The notes beneath the pieces are model-generated. The model was not told the DNA's origin. It saw only the letters and a list, made by a program, of their open reading frames with translations, and ran no database searches. From Ruminococcus sp. (lineage in GTDB: Bacteria; Bacillota; Clostridia; Oscillospirales; Ruminococcaceae), in NCBI GenBank assembly GCA_003446315.1, contig DMBA01000053.1:1-11260 (forward strand): DNA of 11,260 bases, read 5' to 3'. The position numbers were made by a program, and so were the translations under genes. Of the stretch, positions 7,003-11,260 are shown in pieces. The first letter of the stretch is position 1. Each line of letters opens with the position of its first letter.

Positions 7003-7892
7003 GTAAGAAGGTTACATATGATTCGGACAAGGGCGGCTACCAGACCCATGTCCTCATCAAATCCGCACTGATCTACATCGTTCTGATCATTTTGACTTTG
7101 ATCTGCCTTGTTCCGATCTGGATTCTGGTCGTCAATGCAACTCGTATGCACGATCAGATCATCAGCGGTATTTCCCTGATTCCGAGTGGCTCTTTGGGTC
7201 ATAATATGGAAACTCTGAAGAACAATTCTCTTTATAATTCGTTCTTTAGCCCGCTGCTTGGTATGAAGAACTCGCTGATTATCGCCGGCTGCTGCTGTGC
7301 ACTCACCGTTTTCTTCTCCGGCATGACCGCTTATGGCCTTGTTGTCTATGACTTCAAGCTCAAGGGCCCGGCATTCGTCTTCATCCTCGCTGTTATGATG
7401 GTTCCGACACAGGTTACTGCTGTTGGTTTCATGCGCCTGTTGATCCAGATGAATTTGCTCGACAGCTATATTCCGCTGATTATCCCGTCTATTGCAGCAC
7501 CTGCGATTGTCTTCTTTATGCGCCAATACATGCTGTCCTCGTTCCCGCTGGACATCATTGAAGCTGCGCGTATCGACGGCTCCAGCGAGCTGCGTACCTT
7601 CCTGACCATCTCCATCCCGATGATGAAGCCGGCGTTTGCTGTTCAGGCAATCTTCGCTTTCATCCAGAAGTGGAATGACTACTACAACCAGTCCATCGTG
7701 CTCGTTTCCGGTAAAAAGGAACAGCTCACGATGCCGATGATGGTTCAGAAGGTTATCGCAATTGACCGAAATGCTGACTACGGTGCAAACTACACCGCAA
7801 TCTTCCTTTCGATTATCCCGGTTGTTATCATTTACGTCGTGCTCTCCCGTTTCATCATCGGCGGTGTTGCTGCCGGCGGTGTCAAGGAGTAA
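6999..7892 (+). CDS. Sugar ABC transporter permease, MalG type
   Basis: The 297-aa partner permease, starting at ATG 6999 with AGGGGGCGGA about 8 bases upstream. The first helix is at residues 22-46. The EAA loop is at about 188-207 (EAARIDGSSELRTFLTISIP). The length and C-terminal helix (IFLSIIPVVIIYVVLSRFIIGG) are normal for the family. No ATPase gene follows; clostridial and actinobacterial sugar importers commonly share a distant MsiK/MsmK-type ATPase, so this is expected and not a truncation. Confidence 0.93.
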   Translation: MSKKVTYDSDKGGYQTHVLIKSALIYIVLIILTLICLVPIWILVVNATRMHDQIISGISLIPSGSLGHNMETLKNNSLYNSFFSPLLGMKNSLIIAGCCCALTVFFSGMTAYGLVVYDFKLKGPAFVFILAVMMVPTQVTAVGFMRLLIQMNLLDSYIPLIIPSIAAPAIVFFMRQYMLSSFPLDIIEAARIDGSSELRTFLTISIPMMKPAFAVQAIFAFIQKWNDYYNQSIVLVSGKKEQLTMPMMVQKVIAIDRNADYGANYTAIFLSIIPVVIIYVVLSRFIIGGVAAGGVKE

Positions 7893-7915
7893 TCGGACAA
7901 CCGTTATTTGCATGC

Positions 7916-7950
7916 AAAAGCACAGTGTCTTTTCCGGCACTGTGCTTTTT
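7916..7950 (+). terminator. Terminator of the transporter operon
   Basis: A 12-bp perfect stem, AAAAGCACAGTG (7916-7927) with CACTGTGCTTTT (7938-7949), has a 10-base loop and ends in T. The A and T arms make it potentially bidirectional. Confidence 0.88.
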
Positions 7951-7970
7951 CTATGGGGGATCTTTTCTTT

Positions 7971-8693
7971 ATGGATTTTCAGACTGCGTTAGCCGCTGCA
8001 CAGAAAGATTGCGGCGGCAAGGGCATCGGGACACTCGGCGAGAAAACACTTCATCTGACATTGAAATATCTGTTTGCGCCGGATCCTGATACCCATGAGC
8101 GAAAAATCGGCGGGTTTGTCGCAGATGCCGTGACAGAAGATGGTGTCGTGGAGATACAGACCCGCAGCCTTTCCAGACTCAAACCCAAACTCGCCGCATT
8201 TTTGCCGCTGTGTCCGGTGACGGTCGTTGTACCTGTGATTGAGCATAAAATGCTGCTCCAAATCAATACGGACGGTGAATTGCTCTCGCAGCGGATGTCG
8301 CCGAAACATGAAAGCGTCTGGACTGCGATGCGGGAAATCTATTTGCTGCGGTCTTTTTTGCAGGATCCGAATTTGGAGATTTGTCTCTGTATGATGAATA
8401 TTTCTGAATATGTGCTGCAAAAAAGCAAAAAAGAGCGCCTTGACCGTGTACCGGCAGCGCTGAATGCCGTGCATCGGCTGCGTTCTCCGCAGGATTATCG
8501 GGCGCTGCTGCCGGATCCGGTTCCGGAAATCATTACGAGTGCGGCGCTCGGCACTATGCTCCGGATTTCGCAGGATACCGCCAGATATTATATCAATTTG
8601 CTCTGTCATCTGGGGTGTGCAGAGGAAATCGGCAGGGTCGGCAGACAGAAGCAATGGCGGCTGTTGTGTGTATCCGAAAACAGCCGGGGTTGA
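7971..8693 (+). CDS. Possible nuclease-like / winged-helix protein, unknown function
   Basis: A 240-aa protein. ATG 7971 is preferred over an in-frame ATG at 7953 because GGGGGAT (7955-7961) then acts as its ribosome site. Residues 1-110 show an alpha/beta pattern with Glu24, Asp52 (GGFVADAV) and Glu61-Ile-Gln63 (VVEIQTRS) followed by hydrophobic strands, reminiscent of a PD-(D/E)xK nuclease fold with Gln in place of Lys. That assignment is tentative. Residues about 185-235 look like a winged helix (LGTMLRISQDTARYYINLLCHLGCAEEIGRVGRQKQWRL). It stands just after the transporter terminator without a clear promoter. Its last codons and stop (AGC CGG GGT TGA) lie inside the right-hand recombination site. 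Recombination with the left copy changes GGT to GGA and keeps TGA, so the protein would be unaltered. Confidence 0.7.
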   Translation: MDFQTALAAAQKDCGGKGIGTLGEKTLHLTLKYLFAPDPDTHERKIGGFVADAVTEDGVVEIQTRSLSRLKPKLAAFLPLCPVTVVVPVIEHKMLLQINTDGELLSQRMSPKHESVWTAMREIYLLRSFLQDPNLEICLCMMNISEYVLQKSKKERLDRVPAALNAVHRLRSPQDYRALLPDPVPEIITSAALGTMLRISQDTARYYINLLCHLGCAEEIGRVGRQKQWRLLCVSENSRG

Positions 8694-8701
8694 TTTCGAA
8701 G
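8675..8701 (+). repeat. Putative recombination site, right copy (junction C)
   Basis: Direct near-repeat of 2528-2554 (21 of 27 identical), with a better dyad: CGAAA (8675-8679) and TTTCG (8694-8698) are perfect inverted arms 14 bases apart, and the shared CGGGG is at 8685-8689. It contains both the end of the winged-helix gene and the first codons of the dpaA C segment. Confidence 0.55.
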
Positions 8702-8838
8702 CAGCATCCGCATTGGGCGTGCGCGTGATCTGGGCGCTTTCTCTCCCGGGAAAAACGGCACCCGTTTCTGCCGGCAAAATCGTCGCACAGACCTTGCAGG
8801 AGTTGTTTGCAGAAGAAGGGAGCGATGCGCATGACTGA
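8685..8838 (+). pseudogene. dpaA: dpaA C-terminal segment (dipicolinate synthase subunit A)
   Basis: The detached C-terminus of DpaA. From the GGG codon at 8686 the frame reads G-VDFEAASALGVRVIWALSLPG, then KTAPVSAGKIV to the stop at 8836-8838. The LPGKxAPxSAG block is diagnostic for DpaA/SpoVFA. It supplies residues 250-298 of the reconstructed protein. It has no start codon or ribosome site of its own; upstream in this frame is unrelated sequence antisense to nothing known but overlapping the winged-helix gene. Its stop overlaps the dpaB start by 8 bases, the native dpaA-dpaB arrangement, so this piece has stayed at its original position beside dpaB. Confidence 0.88.
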
Positions 8839-9412
8839 TTTAAGCGGCGTTCGGTTGGGATTTGCGCTTTGCGGCTCGTTTTGCAATGCTGCACGCGCTG
8901 TGGAAACGGCAGAGATCTGCGCCGGATGCGGTGCGGCGGTTTTGCCGATCGTTTCCGAGCATTTTGCATCCATGAAAACGAAATTCGGCGTACCTGCTGC
9001 ATTTTTGGAACCGTTGGCGAAGATTGGGACAGATAAATTGATTCGCTCGATCGCAGATGCAGAGCCGATCGGGCCGAAGAATCTGACGGATGCGCTGGTC
9101 GTTTGTCCGTGCACCGGAAATTTACTCGGAAAGCTCTCCGCCGGATTGACCGACAATACGGTGACAATGGCAGTGAAATCGCATTTGCGCGGCGGAAAAC
9201 CGGTCATTCTCTGTATTGCAACCAATGACGGGCTTGCCGCATCTGCGCGGAATATCGGTGATTTGCTGAACCGGAAGCATTATTATTTTGTTCCGTTCGG
9301 GCAGGATGATCCGCAGAAAAAGCCAACATCGCTCGTTGCGGATTTCTCCCGCGTGCCGGAAACGGTTGCGGCTGCGCTTGCGGGCAGACAATTACAGCCG
9401 CTTTTATGTTGA
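8831..9412 (+). CDS. dpaB: Dipicolinate synthase subunit B
   Basis: A complete 193-aa flavoprotein-like subunit (SpoVFB, about 200 aa in Bacillus) that with DpaA makes dipicolinic acid from dihydrodipicolinate in the mother cell late in sporulation. The start at ATG 8831 has AAGGGAG about 8 bases upstream. Family blocks are visible: GFALCGSFCN near the N-terminus, VVCPCTGNLLGKLSAGLTD, PVILCIATNDGL, NIGDLLNRKHYYFVPFGQDDP and KPTSLVAD. No frameshift or missing block is seen. In the present arrangement it has no sporulation promoter in front; it could only be read from the winged-helix gene upstream. Joined to the dpaA N segment it would fall under the sigma-K-like promoter at 10185-10214. Confidence 0.94.
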   Translation: MTDLSGVRLGFALCGSFCNAARAVETAEICAGCGAAVLPIVSEHFASMKTKFGVPAAFLEPLAKIGTDKLIRSIADAEPIGPKNLTDALVVCPCTGNLLGKLSAGLTDNTVTMAVKSHLRGGKPVILCIATNDGLAASARNIGDLLNRKHYYFVPFGQDDPQKKPTSLVADFSRVPETVAAALAGRQLQPLLC

Positions 9413-10135
9413 ATCGAAGGCGTGTTGATACGAAGCGGAAAACGCATCTTTTTGCCGGGATTTGCACATTATCATTGTGTCAACACAACCTTGTTTTGCA
9501 GGACGCAGGATCTGACTGTGTCCTGCTTTTTTCGGTTTCCATCCGTCGCCTTGCCCCCGCGCAAGGTCAGAACACCGCCGTGCCGCGATGGTCACTGCGG
9601 CACCCAATCCGCGCAGGCGCTGCTGTAAAGCACGGCTGATCCTGCCGGCTCCCAGAATCAGGCAGGGCAGCCGGTTCAATACCACCGGCAGCTCCTGCAT
9701 TGCGATCTGGATTGCACCTTCCGCCGTCGGGATCGCATTGCGCAGCGCAAATGTCTCCTGCCGGACATAATCAACGGCATGCAGACCGCTGTTTTCGATT
9801 TGGATGCGTTCTTTTTCGGTCAGCATTCCGCCGTATACCGTGCCGCCGGATCTCACAAGCGGTAATAAACTTCGCATCTGGATCGCACGGCTCCCAAACG
9901 GCGTGTGCAGAAATACGCCGTCTTGTGTGACCGGCATCGGCAGGATCAGTGCATCCGTTTCGTCCGGCAGAGCTTGCGAATGCTCCGCTGCATGAATGGT
10001 CTCCGGCAGCTTTCCGAAGCGGTCAAATCCTGTTACTGTGACTTCGTGTTCCTTTGCCAGTTCCCCGGCAGCCGCAATTTGCCGCAGGTCTCCGCCTGCA
10101 AGCAGCAGCCGGCGGCGTTTTGATGTATTGGGCAT
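9404..10135 (-). CDS. dpaA: dpaA N-terminal segment (dipicolinate synthase subunit A)
   Basis: ATG 10135 on the minus strand has GGAGTGA 6 bases upstream. Residues 1-192 are DpaA: LLLAGGDLRQIAAAGELA, LILPMPVTQDGVF, YGGMLTEKE, the conserved NAIPTAEGAIQIA at 133-145, and the dinucleotide-binding motif LGAGRISRAL at 161-170, then AARRCSDLAR. Homology stops around Arg193 (CGG, 9559-9557) to Gly198; the remaining about 45 codons (WKPKKAGHSQ...) run antisense through the dpaB terminator and into the last bases of dpaB, and are not DpaA. As it stands the product is a 243-aa truncated subunit, split inside the first half of the NAD(P) domain and probably inactive alone. It keeps a sigma-K-like promoter, ribosome site and intact frame. 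Confidence 0.88.
   Translation of the reverse strand: MPNTSKRRRLLLAGGDLRQIAAAGELAKEHEVTVTGFDRFGKLPETIHAAEHSQALPDETDALILPMPVTQDGVFLHTPFGSRAIQMRSLLPLVRSGGTVYGGMLTEKERIQIENSGLHAVDYVRQETFALRNAIPTAEGAIQIAMQELPVVLNRLPCLILGAGRISRALQQRLRGLGAAVTIAARRCSDLARGQGDGWKPKKAGHSQILRPAKQGCVDTMIMCKSRQKDAFSASYQHAFDST
9498..9532 (+). terminator. Terminator of dpaB
   Basis: A 10-bp stem (GCAGGACGCA 9498-9507 with TGTGTCCTGC 9517-9526, one G-U pair), a 9-base loop, then six T. It lies 85 bases after the dpaB stop, and ends directly at the right-hand copy of the split palindrome. Confidence 0.88.
9533..9550 (+). repeat. Right half of a split palindrome (direct-repeat copy 2)
   Basis: CGGTTTCC followed by ATCCGTCGCC, 15 of 18 bases identical to 2348-2365. 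Directly beside it is CCTTGC-CCCCGC-GCAAGG (9549-9566), a short hairpin at the point where dpaA homology ends. Confidence 0.6.
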
Positions 10136-10184
10136 AATCTTCACTCCCTGATGCTCTTGCATTTTCCGCAGTTTGCGGTTGACT

Positions 10185-10214
10185 TATGATATGCGAAATC
10201 TGCCGAATCAGTGC
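10185..10214 (-). promoter_or_regulatory. Sigma-K-like sporulation promoter of dpaA
   Basis: On the minus strand GCAC (10214-10211) is followed after 17 bases by CATATCATA (10193-10185). This fits the Bacillus/Clostridium sigma-K pattern AC, 16-17 bases, CATAnnnTA, and no good sigma-A promoter is visible. Sigma-K control of dpaAB is known in Bacillus and Clostridioides. The start codon is about 50 bases downstream. Confidence 0.65.
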
Positions 10215-10223
10215 GGAGCGCGT

Positions 10224-10290
10224 AACGCCATTTTACAATGGTTAACCATTGCGAATCATCGGAAACGGCATAAAAATGGGCGTTTTTTTA
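10224..10290 (+). terminator. Terminator-like large hairpin in the divergent region
   Basis: AACGCCATTTT (10224-10234) pairs with AAAATGGGCGTT (10273-10284, one bulged G) and is followed by TTTTT. The 38-base interior contains the perfect palindrome at 10236-10251. It could stop plus-strand antisense transcripts or insulate the downstream promoter. Confidence 0.4.
10236..10251. promoter_or_regulatory. Perfect 16-bp palindrome, candidate operator
   Basis: CAATGGTTAACCATTG is identical on both strands. It sits 22 bases upstream of the sigma-K-like -35 element and about 68 bases upstream of the surface-protein promoter, a natural place for a dimeric regulator of either gene. Confidence 0.45.
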
Positions 10291-10318
10291 TAAAATTACA
10301 TTTGTTTCTCAAAAATGC

Positions 10319-10347
10319 TTGCAATCTGCTGCTGTCTGTGTTATACT
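10319..10347 (+). promoter_or_regulatory. Sigma-A promoter of the surface-protein gene
   Basis: TTGCAA (10319-10324), 17-base spacer, TATACT (10342-10347), 70 bases before the start codon. Confidence 0.65.
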
Positions 10348-10416
10348 GAAAGCAGAGCACGGGAATCGTGTTTCGTCGGATACGTTGATGCATTGTCATT
10401 GAAAGGAGTGATTCAA

Positions 10417-11260
10417 ATGAAAACAGGACGTTTTTTGAGCTTTATCACTGTGCTGGGCATGGCTGCGCCCTGCATTTCCCTGCAAGTATTTGCAGCGCCG
10501 TCGGCAGTGACGGATTGGACTGCGCTGCGGCATGCGATTGCGGACGGCGGTGAGATCCGGATGGATGCCGATTTGACTGCGGATCCTGCGTCCGGATTAT
10601 TGGTGATCCCGGACGGCGTGTCCGTTTCGCTCGATCTGAATGGACACAAACTGCAAGGCAATATGCAGCATTTCATCACGAATTACGGCGCACTGACGGT
10701 TTTTGATTCCGGTGAAAACGGTTCGATCACCGGCATCGGCTGTGTGATTGAGAATCAGGAACATGCTGATTTGACGATCAAAAGCGGCTCGATCATCTCA
10801 GAAGGATATGTGGATACGGCGGAGGCGAAAATGATTGCTGCGATCCGGAATAACGGCGAAATGCGCTTTGAGGGCGGCTTTCTCCACGGCAAAGACAGCA
10901 ATGCACTTTGCATCGGAGCGCAGGGGCATACTGTGATGTCAGACGGCAAAATGACCGCAGGATATACGGTTGATGACGATTATTATGCGGTGTGCGGCTC
11001 CGGCAGTTTTGAAATGTCCGGCGGCGAATTGACCGGAACTGAGATCCGTGAGATGGAATTGGAAGTCGGATATGATGACATGGGCGACGAGTTTTTGTTT
11101 GAAAAATGGTATGTGTATGCGAGTGAGGCAGTTTCGCGGGAGATCGCTTCCGGCTTGCGGCTCCCGCAGGGGAAAGCATTCCTTGCAGGCGCTCATCCGG
11201 ACGGCTCAGATGCGGTTTTGCTCTCTGAGGCGGATGCTACAGATGCTGCAAAACTCTCCA
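10417..11260 (+). CDS. Secreted repeat-type surface protein, N-terminal part
   Basis: ATG 10417 follows GAAAGGAGTG by about 7 bases. The frame is open to the end of the window (281 codons and counting), so the gene is cut by the window edge. Residues 1-27 are a signal peptide (MKTGRFLSFITVLGMAAPC..., cleavage after VFA). The mature part shows short beta-strand repeats: EIRMDADLT, then VSLDLNGHKLQG, ALTVFDSGENGSITG, DLTIKSGSII, EMRFEGGFLHG, SFEMSGGELTG. This is the pattern of right-handed beta-helix or pectate-lyase-like surface proteins common in gut Ruminococcaceae. No catalytic motif, dockerin or anchor is visible in the part present. It is divergent from the dpaA N segment. Confidence 0.75.
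   Translation, partial: MKTGRFLSFITVLGMAAPCISLQVFAAPSAVTDWTALRHAIADGGEIRMDADLTADPASGLLVIPDGVSVSLDLNGHKLQGNMQHFITNYGALTVFDSGENGSITGIGCVIENQEHADLTIKSGSIISEGYVDTAEAKMIAAIRNNGEMRFEGGFLHGKDSNALCIGAQGHTVMSDGKMTAGYTVDDDYYAVCGSGSFEMSGGELTGTEIREMELEVGYDDMGDEFLFEKWYVYASEAVSREIASGLRLPQGKAFLAGAHPDGSDAVLLSEADATDAAKLS

Noticed and set aside
5800..7940. Two long minus-strand frames (336 and 346 aa)
   Set aside because: Both lie opposite the permease genes, are rich in His, Asp, Glu and Asn as expected of reversed membrane codons, and have no recognisable domain or start signals.
8464..8685. N-terminal part of the frame that contains the dpaA C segment
   Set aside because: It overlaps the winged-helix gene in another frame and has no DpaA similarity before the GVDF codons, so it is not a real fusion.
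7989..9225. Minus-strand frames of 392 and 210 aa
   Set aside because: Antisense to the winged-helix gene, the dpaA C segment and dpaB, with Arg/Ser/Pro-rich shadow composition.
9404..9541. Extra C-terminal codons of the dpaA N-segment frame as a real domain
   Set aside because: They are antisense to the dpaB terminator and 3' end and have no protein-like pattern, so they are read-through past the break.
1..11260. Recombinase, transposase, intein, group II intron, CRISPR array, tRNA or rRNA
   Set aside because: Looked for as an explanation of the split dpaA and for completeness. No integrase, DDE transposase, intein splice motifs, reverse transcriptase, repeat-spacer array or RNA gene is visible.

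Overview
The window looks like a chromosomal segment of a spore-forming, fibre-degrading Firmicute close to Ruminococcus (Oscillospiraceae). The evidence is a dockerin-bearing CBM22/CE1 feruloyl esterase (cellulosome type), a lipoprotein-dependent sugar ABC transporter without its own ATPase, perfect AGGAGG-type ribosome sites, medium GC content, and genes for dipicolinate synthase (dpaA, dpaB), which are made only by endospore formers. The genus is an inference; no rRNA is present.

Layout. 1-1853: secreted esterase with its promoter and terminator. 1945-2403: consensus sigma-A promoter, a 103-aa glycine-zipper protein and a hairpin. 2371-2580: a stray middle segment of dpaA. 2577-3731: a membrane-anchored double helix-hairpin-helix (ComEA-like) protein, and on the minus strand a 106-aa protein of unknown function. 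3764-4337: a 570-bp regulatory region with divergent promoters, phased repeats and a structured leader. 4338-7950: sugar-binding lipoprotein, hairpin, two permeases, terminator. 7971-8693: a winged-helix protein with a possible nuclease-like N-terminal domain. 8685-9532: the C-terminal segment of dpaA, complete dpaB, terminator. 9557-10214, minus strand: the N-terminal segment of dpaA with a good ribosome site and a sigma-K-like promoter. 10224-11260: palindromic intergenic region and the start of a secreted surface protein that runs off the window.

The main result is that dpaA is present in three pieces (N on minus, M and C on plus, in the physical order M, C, N). Joined in the order N-M-C they give an uninterrupted reading frame of 298 codons with no missing or extra residue; from memory, B. 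subtilis SpoVFA is about 297 aa. Both junctions carry overlapping, similar DNA. M/C share a direct near-repeat (21 of 27 bases) with CGAAA...TTTCG dyads. N/M share a 19-bp inverted near-repeat (13 of 19), and the flanks hold the two halves of a split long palindrome. One excision (about 6.15 kb) plus one inversion (about 7.2 kb, or about 1.0 kb if excision comes first) would rebuild sigmaK-promoter-dpaA-dpaB. This resembles the mother-cell-specific skin/sigK rearrangement of Bacillus in principle, but here it uses two events and no recombinase is encoded in the window. A decayed sporulation gene or an assembly error remain alternatives.
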